A model generated the notes under the pieces. That model was given only the letters and a program-made list of their open reading frames with translations, had not been told where the DNA came from and did not search any database. The position numbers and the translations under genes were made by a program. This document shows positions 19,520 to 33,524 of a stretch of DNA of 64,000 bases, piece by piece. Each line of letters starts with the position of its first letter. Position 1 is the stretch's first letter. Source of the DNA: Planotetraspora silvatica (lineage in GTDB: Bacteria > Actinomycetota > Actinomycetes > Streptosporangiales > Streptosporangiaceae); NCBI RefSeq assembly GCF_016863315.1, contig NZ_BOOQ01000002.1:186001-250000 (forward strand), in the 5' to 3' direction.

Positions 19520-19783
19520 TCAGCCCTCGATGGGCTCGGAGGTGAGCAGACCATCGCTGACCTCGCGGAGCGCGATGGACAGCGGCTTCTCCTGCGCGTG
19601 GGTCTCCACGAGGGGCCCGACGTACTCGAGCAGGCCCTCGCCGAGCTGCGAGTAGTACGCGTTGATCTGGCGCGCCCGCTTCGCGCCCATGATCACCAGG
19701 CTGTACTTGCTGTCGACGATGTCGAGCAGCGAGTCGATCGACGGGTTGGTGATGCCTTCGGCATATGCGGCGCTGCTTGCCAC
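19520..19783 (-). CDS. rpoZ: RNA polymerase omega subunit
   Basis: An 87-residue subunit that stabilises the beta' subunit during RNA polymerase assembly. [31 protein letters not shown] is the conserved core seen here in parts (residues 11-41), followed by the actinobacterial [19 protein letters not shown]. Position between gmk and coaBC is canonical. Confidence 0.96.
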   Translation of the reverse strand: MASSAAYAEGITNPSIDSLLDIVDSKYSLVIMGAKRARQINAYYSQLGEGLLEYVGPLVETHAQEKPLSIALREVSDGLLTSEPIEG

Positions 19784-19794
19784 GTTTGATTCCT

Positions 19795-20442
19795 CTAGCT
19801 AGATGAACTTCTCATCAAGGCTATCAGCCGGTGGCACACATCCTTGACGGATGTGTTGACGAGTGTGAGGTCGAACTCCTTCTCGGCCGCCATCTCGACC
19901 AGGCCGGCGTCCAGCCTGCGGGCCACCACGTCGGGCGGCTCGGTGCCGCGTCCGCGCAGGCGGCGCTCCAGCTCTTCCCACGTCGGCGGAGCCAGGAAGA
20001 CGAGCTGCGCCTCCGGCATGCTGCACCGGACCTGACGCGCGCCCTGGAGGTCGATCTCGAGCAACGTCGGCACGCCTGCCGCGAGTCTCTCCATGACGGG
20101 AGAGCGCGGCGTCCCGTACCTGTTGCCGGCGAACTCGGCCCATTCCAGGAGCTCTCCGGACTCGATGAGCCGGTCGAACTCGTCGTCGTCGGCGAAGTAG
20201 TACTCGACTCCGTGCTTCTCGCCGGGACGGGGCTTACGGGTTGTCACCGAGACCGACAGCCACACCTCAGGGTGTGACCGCCGGAGCTCGGCGACGACCG
20301 TTGACTTCCCGACACCCGACGGACCGGACAGGACCGTCAGGCGCCGGTTCTGGAGCATGGAGCCACCGCCACTTGTCTCGGATCCGCTGGAAGCGGCTGC
20401 CTCGTGGGCCCGATTCTCAGCGGACCAAGACGTGCCGGTCAC
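19795..20442 (-). CDS. gmk: guanylate kinase
   Basis: Converts GMP to GDP with ATP. The kinase domain starts at [16 protein letters not shown] (P-loop) and continues through [11 protein letters not shown], the GMP-binding [11 protein letters not shown] and the lid [16 protein letters not shown]. The start is uncertain. I chose the GTG at 20442, which has a GGGGG ribosome site seven bases upstream and gives 215 residues with a 28-residue polar leader. An ATG at 20358 would give a product beginning just before the domain, with a poor ribosome site; a still longer open frame reaches 20568. Confidence 0.9.
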   Translation of the reverse strand: MTGTSWSAENRAHEAAASSGSETSGGGSMLQNRRLTVLSGPSGVGKSTVVAELRRSHPEVWLSVSVTTRKPRPGEKHGVEYYFADDDEFDRLIESGELLEWAEFAGNRYGTPRSPVMERLAAGVPTLLEIDLQGARQVRCSMPEAQLVFLAPPTWEELERRLRGRGTEPPDVVARRLDAGLVEMAAEKEFDLTLVNTSVKDVCHRLIALMRSSSS

Positions 20443-20479
20443 TCCGTACCCCCGTGATACGCGTTCGTCGAAACCGAGA

Positions 20480-20803
20480 TCAGCTCTCGGCACCGCCGAA
20501 CTCGCGCTCCAGGGAAGCGCGCTGGTTGGCACCGAGACCCCGCACACGGCGGGATTCGGCGATACCAAGGCGCTCCATGAGCTGCTTGGCGCGGACCTTG
20601 CCGACGCCAGGGAGCGACTCCAGCAGAGCCGAGACCTTCATCTTGCCGATGACGTCGTCGGTCTGCCCATCCTTCAGCACCTCAGCCAGAGAAACCCCGC
20701 CGTGCTTGAGCCGGTTCTTGACCTCGGCACGCTCCTTGCGTGCCTTGGCAGCCTTCTCAAGAGCTGCGGCGCGCTGCTCGGGGGTCAGGGGAGGAAGAGC
20801 CAC
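20480..20803 (-). CDS. mihF: actinobacterial integration host factor (mIHF)
   Basis: A 107-residue nucleoid-associated protein unrelated to E. coli [22 protein letters not shown] is the family start; the second half holds a helix-two-turn-helix with [20 protein letters not shown], which contacts DNA, and ends LEREFGG. GTG start with GAGGTGA six bases upstream. It is essential in mycobacteria and affects development and antibiotic production in Streptomyces (family knowledge). The gene follows the pyr operon and precedes gmk, the usual neighbours. Confidence 0.95.
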   Translation of the reverse strand: MALPPLTPEQRAAALEKAAKARKERAEVKNRLKHGGVSLAEVLKDGQTDDVIGKMKVSALLESLPGVGKVRAKQLMERLGIAESRRVRGLGANQRASLEREFGGAES

Positions 20804-21140
20804 GCCGGGTCACCTCGAATTTCTGTCGATGTACTCGGACGGGAGGGGAAACTAGCTGGTCTATGCCCCATCCGGCAACGTCAAGGGCTGTTTCCGTGCC
20901 CACAAAATTGATTCTACTACTTTTGGTAATGTAAATATCACGCTTTGTCTATGAAAACCGCCTCATCAGCCCTGTAACCGAGTGACCCTCGGGAGACGCG
21001 ATCGGCCCGCGAAACGGCCCGCTCGAAGGCCTCGCGAGACCGCCGCGAAGCCCGCCCGGCCGTACGCCCGGGGAGGCCGGAAAGGGGCGTCCGCGACGCG
21101 TCGGCGGTGCCAGAAATCACACAAATCGGGCGCGGTTGGG
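20804..21140. other. gene-free region upstream of mihF with an AT-rich patch
   Basis: No gene is supported here. Bases about 20895-20965 are strikingly AT-rich for this genome (AAAATTGATTCTACTACTTT and neighbouring sequence), some 90-160 bases before the mihF start. This is where promoter and upstream activating sequences of mihF should lie. A TTGACG hexamer on the minus strand near 20880 could be a -35 box, but I see no convincing -10 at the right distance. The remaining part towards pyrF is GC-rich and contains the pyrF terminator. Confidence 0.5.
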
Positions 21141-21165
21141 GGCCCCGGAACACGCGTCCGGGGCC
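21141..21165 (-). terminator. hairpin downstream of pyrF
   Basis: GGCCCCGGA and its perfect complement form a 9-bp stem around a 7-base loop, 47 bases past the pyrF stop codon. There is no T-run, as often in actinobacteria. It would end the pyr operon before mihF. Confidence 0.55.
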
Positions 21166-21179
21166 GGGCCGCGAGGTCG

Positions 21180-21240
21180 CAGTGACTCACGCGCCGCAAC
21201 GCCGCGGGGTCTCAGTGACTCACGCGCCGCAACGCCGCGG
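21180..21240. repeat. 33-bp tandem duplication of the pyrF 3' end
   Basis: A 28-base segment (21180-21207 and 21213-21240, period 33) occurs twice without mismatch. The right copy is the coding end of pyrF including the last residues LRRVSH and most of the stop codon context; the left copy lies downstream of the gene. On the coding strand the stop TGA of the gene reads TGC in the copy. Confidence 0.85.
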
Positions 21241-21910
21241 CGATGCCCGCGGCGGCCGCTCCGGGGTCCGCCGAGCCGGTGATCGGGCGGCCGATGACGA
21301 GAAGATCGGCCCCCTGGCTCAGGGCGTCCTCCGGAGTCGCTACTCTTGCCTGATCCTGAGTGTCGGCACCGGCAGGCCGCACACCCGGGGTGATGAGCAT
21401 GATGTCCGGCCCCACCTCCGCACGCACGGCGGCGACCTCGCGCGGCGAGCAGACGAGGGCCTGGGCGCCCGCGCCGACCGCGATCGCGGCCAGCCGGCGC
21501 GCGGCGTCGACCGGAGCTCCCTCGATGCCGATTCGGGCGAGATCGGCCTCGGAGAGCGACGTGAGAAGTGTCACGGCCGCGATCTGGGTGTTCGGCGCCG
21601 CCTCGACGGCGGCCTGGATCATCGCGGAGCCGCCGGACGCGTGGACGGTCAGGATGGCCGGCTTCAGCCGTCCGACCGCGCGAGCGGCCGCCGCCACCGT
21701 GTTCGGGATGTCGTGCAGCTTGAGATCGAGGAAGACCTGGACGCCGCTCGCCCCGCGCACCGAGGCGATCACGTCGGGACCGTAGCGAAGGTAGAGCTCG
21801 AGCCCCACCTTCACGGTCGACACGTGGGGCGTCACCAGGCCCGCCCAGCGGGCGGCGGTCTCCAGGTCGGGCGCGTCCAGCGCGACGGCTATGGGAGCGG
21901 GCGTCGTCAC
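21212..21910 (-). CDS. pyrF: orotidine 5'-phosphate decarboxylase
   Basis: A 232-residue TIM-barrel enzyme catalysing the last step of UMP synthesis. The catalytic motif DLKLHDIPNTV carries the Lys-Asp dyad; TVHASGG and LVIGRPITGSADP form the phosphate-binding end. The GTG start overlaps the pyrD stop by four bases (GTGA). It is the last gene of the pyr operon. Its final 27 bases are duplicated immediately downstream. Confidence 0.95.
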   Translation of the reverse strand: MTTPAPIAVALDAPDLETAARWAGLVTPHVSTVKVGLELYLRYGPDVIASVRGASGVQVFLDLKLHDIPNTVAAAARAVGRLKPAILTVHASGGSAMIQAAVEAAPNTQIAAVTLLTSLSEADLARIGIEGAPVDAARRLAAIAVGAGAQALVCSPREVAAVRAEVGPDIMLITPGVRPAGADTQDQARVATPEDALSQGADLLVIGRPITGSADPGAAAAGIAAALRRVSH

Positions 21911-22900
21911 AGGGAACTCTCTTCCAGATCGGTTCTGCCCCGGGGTCCTGACCCCGGGGGGTGGTGGGCAAGGCCGACGGCGTCCGCCAGGCGGTCGAAA
22001 CCGCGCTCCGTGAGAAGCTCCTCAAGCTCTCTCTGGATGCGGGGGCAGGCGTACGGGTCGTGGAACAGGGCAGAGCCCACAGCGACCGCGCAAGCCCCCG
22101 CCAGGACGAACTCCAGCGCGTCCCTGCCGGTCGTCACGCCGCCCATGCCGATGATGGGCACCCCGGGCAGCGCCGCGTGGACCTGCCAGACGCACCGCAC
22201 CGCCAGGGGCCGGATGGCGGGGCCGGACAGGCCTCCTGTGCCCGCCGCCAGGGACGGGCGCATGGTGTCCACGTCGACGCTCATGCCGACCGGCGTGTTG
22301 ATCATGGCGAGGGCGTCCGCGCCGCCGTCGACGCACGAGCGCGCGACGGCCACGATGTCGGCCACGTCGGAGGCGAGCTTGGCGATCACCGGGATGTCGT
22401 ACCGCGTCGCCGCCCGGACGGAGGCCACCACCTCCGCCGCCGACGACCCGTCGCGGGCGAACACCCTGCCGCGGTCCTCGACGTTCGGGCACGACAGGTT
22501 GACCTCGACGGCCGTCACGCCCGGCGCGTCGGCGAGGCGGCGCGCCAGCGCGGTGTACTCGGCCACGGTGCCGCCGCCGATGGACACGACGGTGCGCGCG
22601 CCCCGCTCGGCGAGCCACGGCAGCTCCTGCGTCAGGAAGGCCTCGACGCCGGGCCCCTGGAGGCCCACGGCGTTCAGCAGCCCCGACGGCGTCTCCGCCA
22701 TCCGCGGCGTCGGGCGGCCGGCCCGCGGCGCCATCGTGATCGATCGGGTGACGAACGCGCCGAGCCGCGTGACGTCGAAGAACTGCGCCAGTTCCCGGCC
22801 CGTGCCTCCGCATCCGGAGGCGGTGAGGACCGGGTTGGGCAGCTCGACGTGGGCGATGTAGCTTCTGAGGTCGGCCCCTATCGCCGCTCACCCCAGCCAT
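21907..22900 (-). CDS. pyrD: dihydroorotate dehydrogenase, class 1B catalytic subunit, with apparent 5' frameshift
   Basis: Oxidises dihydroorotate to orotate, passing electrons through PyrK to NAD. The body is intact: NLSCPNV with the class 1 catalytic cysteine, KLASDV, INTPVGMSVD and GMGGVTTGRDALEFVLAGA. The N-terminal part (YIAHVELPNPVLTASGCGG) is also coding, but its frame has no ATG, GTG or TTG: upstream of it is TGA-GCG-GCG-ATA. A good ATG at 22900 opens a frame one base off. Removing one G from the GGGG tract at 22875-22878 joins them to give MAGVSGDRADLRSYIAHVEL and a 330-residue protein of normal length. Either a real frameshift, a sequence error, or use of the rare ATA start. Translation from the internal ATG at 22734 would lose the flavin-binding N-terminus. 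Confidence 0.8.
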
Positions 22901-22902
22901 GC

Positions 22903-23760
22903 TCAGGCATGCCGTCCCCCCGGCGCGCCCAGAGCGTCGAACGGGATGGTCCCGACGTCCTCGAACCGGACGCGTTCCCCCCGGAACACCGGCCCGTCGG
23001 TGCACGCCCTGACCATGCGGGTCACCCCGTCGTCGCCGATCACGGGCAGCACGCAGGTCATGCACACGCCGATGCCGCAGGCCATGGACTCCTCGACCGC
23101 GACCTGGACCGGGATGTCGAACTCGACCCCGACCGCCGTCACCCCCTGCAACATCGCCATCGGACCGCACGCGTAGACCACGTCGGCCCTGGCGTCGGCG
23201 ATCACCCCCGCGAGCACGTCGGTGACCTTGCCGCGCATGCCGAGCGAACCGTCCTCAGTGGTCAGCGTGGTGGTCTCCCCCATCCGGCGCGCTCTGAGCG
23301 CGCCGAAGACCCGGTCGGCGCTCGGCGCGCCCAGCACGAAGTCGATCCGGCAGCCGCGCTGCTGCAACGCGTCGCCCAGCGCGAAGAGCGAGGCCGAGCC
23401 GTACTCGCCGCCCACCAGGACGCAGGTGCAGGGGTCGCGCGGAAGCGGGAACGGCCGTCCGAGCGGTCCGACCAGATCGAGGGTGTCCCGTGCGCGCAGG
23501 TCGGCCAGCCAGGCCGTACCGGGGCCGCGCACGGTGAAGACCAGCTCCACCGTGCCACCGTAGTCCGGCTTGACGTCGTGGATGGCGAAGGCCCGCCGAG
23601 TCAGCATCGACGTACTCGGGCCTCCCACCGCGACGCCGACGAAGTGGCCGGGACGGGTCCGGTCGGCGACGCCCGGCGCGACAACGGTGAGCGCATGGTA
23701 GGCGTCCACCCGGCGCGTCGTCAGCACCGTGCCCGTCACCTGCACCGGACTAGCCGCCAC
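22903..23760 (-). CDS. pyrK: dihydroorotate dehydrogenase electron transfer subunit
   Basis: A 285-residue FAD and 2Fe-2S protein that connects PyrD to NAD. It has a ferredoxin-reductase-like FAD domain (RRAFAIHDV), an NAD-binding segment (VLVGGEYGSASL), and the C-terminal cluster motif ESMACGIGVCMTCVLPV with a further cysteine in VRACTDG. Its presence makes the PyrD class 1B. It follows carB on the same strand after 14 bases and precedes pyrD by two. Confidence 0.94.
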   Translation of the reverse strand: MAASPVQVTGTVLTTRRVDAYHALTVVAPGVADRTRPGHFVGVAVGGPSTSMLTRRAFAIHDVKPDYGGTVELVFTVRGPGTAWLADLRARDTLDLVGPLGRPFPLPRDPCTCVLVGGEYGSASLFALGDALQQRGCRIDFVLGAPSADRVFGALRARRMGETTTLTTEDGSLGMRGKVTDVLAGVIADARADVVYACGPMAMLQGVTAVGVEFDIPVQVAVEESMACGIGVCMTCVLPVIGDDGVTRMVRACTDGPVFRGERVRFEDVGTIPFDALGAPGGRHA

Positions 23761-23774
23761 CCGCTGCCCCTCCC

Positions 23775-27045
<3,271 letters not shown>

Positions 27046-27053
<8 letters not shown>

Positions 27054-28251
27054 CCTGGGCTCCCATCTCATCCGCTGTGTTCCCGGTCGCGCCCGATCGC
27101 TCGCTCGCAGGATCGAGGACCCCCTGAGCGCCGCTCGCTCGCTCCCTCCTGCGCTCCATCAGCTCGCAGAACTCGTCGAACAGATACGCCGCGTCATGCG
27201 GGCCCGCCGCGGCCTCGGGGTGGTACTGGACGCTGAACGCCGGCCGGTCGAGCAGCCGCAGCCCCTCGACGCACTCGTCGTTGAGGTTGACGTGGCTCAC
27301 CTCGGCCCTGCCGTACGGCGTGGCGAAGGGCCCGTCAAGCGGCGCCCGGACGGCGAAGCCGTGGTTGTGCGCGGAGATCTCCACCTTGCCGGTGCGTCGG
27401 TCCTGCACCGGCTGGTTCACTCCCCGATGGCCGTAGCGCAGCTTGTAGGTGCCGAGGTCGAGCGCGCGGCCGAGGATCTGGTTGCCGAAGCAGATGCCGA
27501 AGAACGGCACCCCCTCGCCCAGCACGCCGCGCAGCGCCTCGACGGCGTAGTCCGCCGTCGCGGGGTCGCCGGGCCCGTTGGAGAAGAAGACCCCGTCGGG
27601 CTCGAGGGCGAGGATGTCGGCCGCCGTCGCGCTCGCGGGCAGCACGTGCACCTCACAACCACGCTCGGCCATCCGCTGCGGCGTCATCGCCTTGATGCCG
27701 AGGTCGACCGCGGCCACCTTGAAGCGGCGGGTCCCCCGCGCCTCGACGACGTACGGCTCGGCGGTGCTGACCTCCTTCGCCAGGTCGGCCCCTTCCATGC
27801 CCGGCGAGAGCCGTACGCGCTCGACCAGTTCGGCGACCGGTGCGAGGGACGGCCCGGAGAAGACGCCCGCGCGCATGGCTCCGCGCTCGCGCAGGTGGCG
27901 GGTGAGGGCACGGGTGCCCCGCATGGCGATGCCGACGACGCCCTGGTCGCGCAGGTAGTCGTCGAGCGTCCGGGTGGACCGCCAGTTCGACGGGATCCTG
28001 GACGGCTCGCGCACGACGTACCCGGCCACCCAGACCTTCCCGGACTCGGGGTCGTCCTCGTTCACGCCGGTGTTGCCGATGTGGGGTGCCGTCATGGCGA
28101 CGATCTGCCGGTGGTACGACGGGTCGGTCAGGGTCTCCTGGTAGCCGGTCATGCCGGTGTTGAAGACCATCTCCCCGAACGTCTCCCCCACGGCTCCGTA
28201 GGGCGTTCCGGCGAAGACGCGCCCGTCCTCGAGCACGAGCAGGGCGGTCAT
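27046..28251 (-). CDS. carA: carbamoyl-phosphate synthase small subunit
   Basis: A 401-residue glutamine amidotransferase subunit. The N-terminal domain starts [17 protein letters not shown]. The class I amidotransferase triad is visible as the cysteine in [12 protein letters not shown] and the His/Glu pair in [11 protein letters not shown]. The start overlaps the pyrC stop (ATGA), and its end overlaps carB. The last 25 residues ([16 protein letters not shown]) form a nonconserved tail. Confidence 0.95.
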
Positions 28252-29549
28252 ACGAGCTTCCCTTCGAGAACGGTAGGACGGCCGCGCAGGAACGTGGCCA
28301 CGACCCGGCCCGGCAGCGTCATGCCCTCATACGGCGTGTTGCGGCTGCGGGAGGCCATCGCGGACGGGTCGACGAGGGCCCGCGGCGAGGGGTCGTAGAG
28401 GGTGATGTTGGCGGGGGCCCCGACCTCGATCGGGTGGCCGTGACCGGCCAGACGGCCGATTCGCGCCGGACGCGCCGACATGCGGTCGGCGACGCCCGCC
28501 CAGTCGAGCAGGCCGGTCTCGACCATGGCCTCCTGGACGACCGACAGAGCGGTCTCGAGGCCGATCATCCCCATGGCGGCCACGCTCCACTCGGTCTCCT
28601 TGTCCTCGACCGGGTGCGGGGCGTGGTCGGTGGCGACGCAGTCGATCGTGCCGTCGGCCAGCGCCTCGCGCAGCGCCCGCACGTCCTCCTCCGTCCGCAG
28701 CGGCGGGTTCACCTTGTAGATCGGGTTGTACGGCCCGACCGGCGAGGACTCCGCGCGGGAGTCGGTGAGCAGGAGGTGGTGCGGGGTGACCTCGGCGGTG
28801 ACGTCCCAGCCCTTCGACTTTGCCCAGCGGATGATCTCCACGGACCCGGAGGTCGAGACGTGGCACACGTGCAGCCGGGAGCCGACGTGGGCGGCCAGGA
28901 GGCAGTCGCGCGCGATGATCGCCTCCTCGGCGACCGCCGGCCAGCCGCTCAGGCCGAGCCTGCCGGAGACCTCGCCCTCGTTGAGCTGGGCGCCCTCCGT
29001 CAGCCGGGGCTCCTGGGCGTGCTGGGCCACGACCCCGTCGAACGCCTTGACGTATTCGAGCGCGCGGCGCATCAGCACGGCGTCGGAGACGCACTTGCCG
29101 TCGTCGGAGAAGACGCGGACGCGGGCGGCCGAGTCGGCCATCGCCCCCAGCTCGGCGAGCTGCCTGCCCTCCAGGCCAGAGGTCACCGCGCCGACCGGCT
29201 GGACGTCGCAGTGCCCGTGTTCCTGGCCGAGCCGCCACACCTGCTCGACCACGCCGGCCGTGTCGGCGACCGGCGAGGTGTTGGCCATGGCGTGGACGGC
29301 GGTGTAGCCGCCCCTGGCCGCGGCCTGGGTGCCGGTCTCCACGGTCTCGGCGTCCTCCCGGCCCGGCTCGCGCAGGTGGGTGTGCAGGTCGACCAGTCCC
29401 GGCAGCGCGATCAGGCCGGCGGCGTCGACGGTCAGTGTCGCGGCCGCTCCGGCGAGGTCGCCGATCTCCGCGATCACGCCGTCCTTCATGAGGATGTCTG
29501 CGGGGCCGCCGCCGAGGATCGCGGCGCCCTTGATGAGGATGGTGTTCAC
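28248..29549 (-). CDS. pyrC: dihydroorotase
   Basis: A 433-residue zinc amidohydrolase closing carbamoyl aspartate to dihydroorotate. [13 protein letters not shown] carries the first metal histidines and [11 protein letters not shown] the last catalytic aspartate. This is the type I (longer) dihydroorotase usual in Gram-positive pyr operons. It overlaps carA by four bases and follows pyrB after 37 bases. Confidence 0.95.
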   Translation of the reverse strand: MNTILIKGAAILGGGPADILMKDGVIAEIGDLAGAAATLTVDAAGLIALPGLVDLHTHLREPGREDAETVETGTQAAARGGYTAVHAMANTSPVADTAGVVEQVWRLGQEHGHCDVQPVGAVTSGLEGRQLAELGAMADSAARVRVFSDDGKCVSDAVLMRRALEYVKAFDGVVAQHAQEPRLTEGAQLNEGEVSGRLGLSGWPAVAEEAIIARDCLLAAHVGSRLHVCHVSTSGSVEIIRWAKSKGWDVTAEVTPHHLLLTDSRAESSPVGPYNPIYKVNPPLRTEEDVRALREALADGTIDCVATDHAPHPVEDKETEWSVAAMGMIGLETALSVVQEAMVETGLLDWAGVADRMSARPARIGRLAGHGHPIEVGAPANITLYDPSPRALVDPSAMASRSRNTPYEGMTLPGRVVATFLRGRPTVLEGKLV

Positions 29550-29586
29550 AGGTCTCCCTCGATGTCGCCCGGCGTGTTCATGGTGC

Positions 29587-31109
<1,523 letters not shown>

Positions 31110-31300
31110 TCTTAAAAGGGTGTTTGGCGGGTTCAGGCTACCAGGGCGGCTTCAGACCCCCTCTCGCCAGGGACGATGTACGGAACGCCTGGCTCGGTCG
31201 CCTACGGTGGAGTGGTCCGAAACTCCCAGGCTGCGGCACGTGTCGGGGATTTCGGCCAGAGCACTGTTTGGCGCTCTTTTTTCCAATCAGCTTGACCTTT

Positions 31301-31327
31301 GACAGTGACGGCTTTACCGTCACTGTC
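31301..31327. promoter_or_regulatory. BldD-type operator between pyrR and bldD
   Basis: A perfect 11-bp inverted repeat, GACAGTGACGG and its complement with a CTTTA spacer. It contains AGTGA...TCACT, the published BldD consensus form (AGTGA-n-TCAC). It lies about 150 bases before bldD, and a TTGACA hexamer (31299-31304) overlaps its left arm, so BldD bound to it could shut off its own promoter, as known in Streptomyces. It is also about 230 bases upstream of pyrR. Confidence 0.75.
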
Positions 31328-31475
31328 CGTAACCACAACTCGCGACCTTCCTGGGTAAAACCCGACGCAATGGTCACCGATGGTGCCTGACTCAGTGCAA
31401 CCCCGGTGTTCGGAACGCTCGGGCCGAGGAAGCAGAATCAAGTGAGAACAGACATAGAAAGCCGGGGGCCATCCA

Positions 31476-31970
31476 ATGCCGTCTGACTACGCCAAGTCCC
31501 TGGGCGCACGACTCCGCGCCATCCGCACCCAACAGGGCCTGTCCCTGCACGGGGTCGAGGAGAAGTCGCGCGGCCGGTGGAAGGCCGTCGTCGTGGGTTC
31601 CTACGAGCGTGGCGACCGTGCGGTGACGGTGCAGAAGCTTGCCGAGCTTGCCGACTTCTACGGGGTCCCGGTTTCCGAGTTGCTCCCCGGAGGGGCCGCG
31701 CCCAGCCCGCTCGCGCCCGCGCCGAAGCTTGTCATCGACCTGGAGCGGCTCTCGCAGCTGCCCAAGGAGAAGGCCGGGCCGCTGGCCCGATACGCCGCGA
31801 CCATCCAGAGCCAGCGTGGTGACTACAACGGCAAGGTGCTGTCGATCCGCCAGGAGGACCTGCGCTCGCTCGCCGTCATCTACGACAAGTCGCCGGTCGA
31901 GCTGACCGAGGAGTTCATCAGCTGGGGTGTGCTCGACGCGGAGGCCCGGCGCGCTGTCGAGTCCTTCTGA
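31476..31970 (+). CDS. bldD: developmental master regulator BldD
   Basis: A 164-residue regulator that represses sporulation genes during vegetative growth when bound to cyclic di-GMP. Residues 1-70 are a helix-turn-helix domain (LRAIRTQQGLSLHGVEEKS), nearly identical to the Streptomyces protein. The C-terminal domain carries the cyclic di-GMP motif RGD at 114-116 and RQED at 125-128, at the same numbering as the characterised signature RGD-x8-RQDD. Its upstream palindrome suggests autoregulation. Its presence marks the host as a developing actinomycete. The pyrR-bldD neighbourhood is conserved in streptomycetes. Confidence 0.96.
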   Translation: MPSDYAKSLGARLRAIRTQQGLSLHGVEEKSRGRWKAVVVGSYERGDRAVTVQKLAELADFYGVPVSELLPGGAAPSPLAPAPKLVIDLERLSQLPKEKAGPLARYAATIQSQRGDYNGKVLSIRQEDLRSLAVIYDKSPVELTEEFISWGVLDAEARRAVESF

Positions 31971-32171
31971 CCCGGCCACGTCGCCCCCCGTCCGGGGAGG
32001 CGGCCCGTCCGGGTTCGTCACGCGAGGTCGATCGTCCGGGCCGTCTCGGTCCCGGACGCGACGGGCTCTCCTGCGCTTGGCGTAGTCGCGGGTGACACCG
32101 TCCGTCACACAGGATCACCCCTGCACCTCCTGTTGCGGAGACTCTCCTGGTGGACGAGGATGTGAAGGGAT

Positions 32172-33416
32172 ATGACCTTTCATGTCGGCTCGGAGGTCGG
32201 GAAACTCCGCCAGGTCCTGGTGCACATCCCCGAGCTCGCGCTGAAGCGGCTCACCCCCTCCAACAAGGACGATCTGCTCTTCGACGACGTGCTCTGGGTC
32301 CAGCGCGCGCTGGAGGAGCACCACGAGTGGCGTGAGGCCCTCGCGGCCCGCGGCGTCCGGGTCCATCTGCTCGGCGACCTCATCGAGGAGACCGTCGCCG
32401 TTCCCGAGGCCAGGAAGCACGTCCTCGACGGCACCGTCGACGAGCGCTGGTTCGGCCCCCTCGCCGCCGACGCGATCAGGAACACCCTCGACGGCCTCGA
32501 CGCGGCCACGCTCGCGCCGTTCCTGACCGGCGGGATCACCAAGCGCGAGATCATGGAGCTCGGCTGCGCCCCGAAGTCGATCGCGTTCCACACTCTGAAG
32601 GCCGACGACTTCGTCCTGCCTCCGCTGCCCAACCACATGTTCACCCGCGACACCTCGTGCTGGGTGTACGACGGGGTGTCCATCAACGCCATGCGGAAGA
32701 AGGCACGCAGGCGGGAGACGGTGAACTACGAGGCCGTCTACCGGTGGCATCCGGCGTTCGCCGCCGGCTACGACCGGCCGGAGGAGGGCGGCTTCCATGT
32801 CTGGTACCACGGCACCCGGGCCGCCCCCGCGACCATCGAGGGCGGCGACGTCCTGGTGCTCGGGAGCGGCGTCGTGCTGGTCGGGATGAGCGAGCGCACG
32901 CAGCCTCAGGCGGTCGAGATGCTGGCCACGAACCTGTTCGCCGCCGGCTCCGCGACGAGGATCGTGGCGCTGGACATGCCGAAGGCCAGGGCCTTCATGC
33001 ATCTCGACACGGTGATGACCAACGTGGACGTGGGCGTGTTCACCAAGTACGCCGGACTCGGCATGCTCCCGTCGTACACGATCGAGCCGGGCGACAACGA
33101 GAAGGAGCTCAAGGTCACCGATCATGCTCCTGCGGAGATGCACCAGGCCATCGCGCGGGCGCTGGACCTGGACGATATCAAGATCCTCACCCCGTCGCAG
33201 GATGTGCGCTCCGCCGAGCGGGAGCAGTGGGACGACGGCTGCAACGTGCTGGCGCTGGAGCCCGGCGTCGTCATGGCCTACGAGCGCAACACCACGACCA
33301 ACAACTACCTGCGCAGGCACGGGATCGAGGTCATCACGATCCGGGGCAGCGAACTCGGCCGCGGACGGGGCGGCCCGCGCTGCATGAGCTGCCCGCTGGA
33401 ACGCGACGCCGTCTGA
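32172..33416 (+). CDS. arcA: arginine deiminase
   Basis: A 414-residue hydrolase converting arginine to citrulline and ammonia. The catalytic residues are seen in FTRDTSCWVYDG, FMHLDTVMTNVD (histidine), and the C-terminal cysteine in GGPRCMSCPLERDAV. A GAAGGG ribosome site lies just before the ATG. No arcB or arcC is adjacent, so it may act alone in nitrogen supply or acid response. The stop codon begins a short three-copy repeat. Confidence 0.95.
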   Translation: MTFHVGSEVGKLRQVLVHIPELALKRLTPSNKDDLLFDDVLWVQRALEEHHEWREALAARGVRVHLLGDLIEETVAVPEARKHVLDGTVDERWFGPLAADAIRNTLDGLDAATLAPFLTGGITKREIMELGCAPKSIAFHTLKADDFVLPPLPNHMFTRDTSCWVYDGVSINAMRKKARRRETVNYEAVYRWHPAFAAGYDRPEEGGFHVWYHGTRAAPATIEGGDVLVLGSGVVLVGMSERTQPQAVEMLATNLFAAGSATRIVALDMPKARAFMHLDTVMTNVDVGVFTKYAGLGMLPSYTIEPGDNEKELKVTDHAPAEMHQAIARALDLDDIKILTPSQDVRSAEREQWDDGCNVLALEPGVVMAYERNTTTNNYLRRHGIEVITIRGSELGRGRGGPRCMSCPLERDAV

Positions 33417-33518
33417 GCGGCCGCGCCCCAGCCTCGGCCCTGCCGCGTTTGAGCGGCCGCGCCTGAGCCCCGGGTCCTGCCACGACTCCGTGTGAGCGGC
33501 CGCGCCTCGGGCCTGCCG
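33405..33518. repeat. stop-codon-anchored repeats after arcA
   Basis: TGAGCGGCCGCGCC occurs at 33414, 33450 and 33493. The first TGA is the arcA stop codon. The third copy also repeats the coding bases before it (GACTCCGTG against GACGCCGTC in the gene). Each copy is followed by a variant of CTGCCGCGACTCC. Unit lengths are 36 and 43 bases. The block fills the gap to the convergent HEPN gene. Confidence 0.75.
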
Positions 33519-33524
33519 CGACTC

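Noticed and set aside
22022-23170. Minus-strand open frame beginning MAGVSGDRGRP as a separate gene
   Set aside because: Beyond its first 12 codons it is an out-of-frame reading of pyrD; only its start is probably used, after a frame correction.
32092-32108. BldD site before arcA (GTGAC-n7-GTCAC)
   Set aside because: It lacks the full AGTGA/TCACC ends and is a short palindrome likely by chance in this composition.
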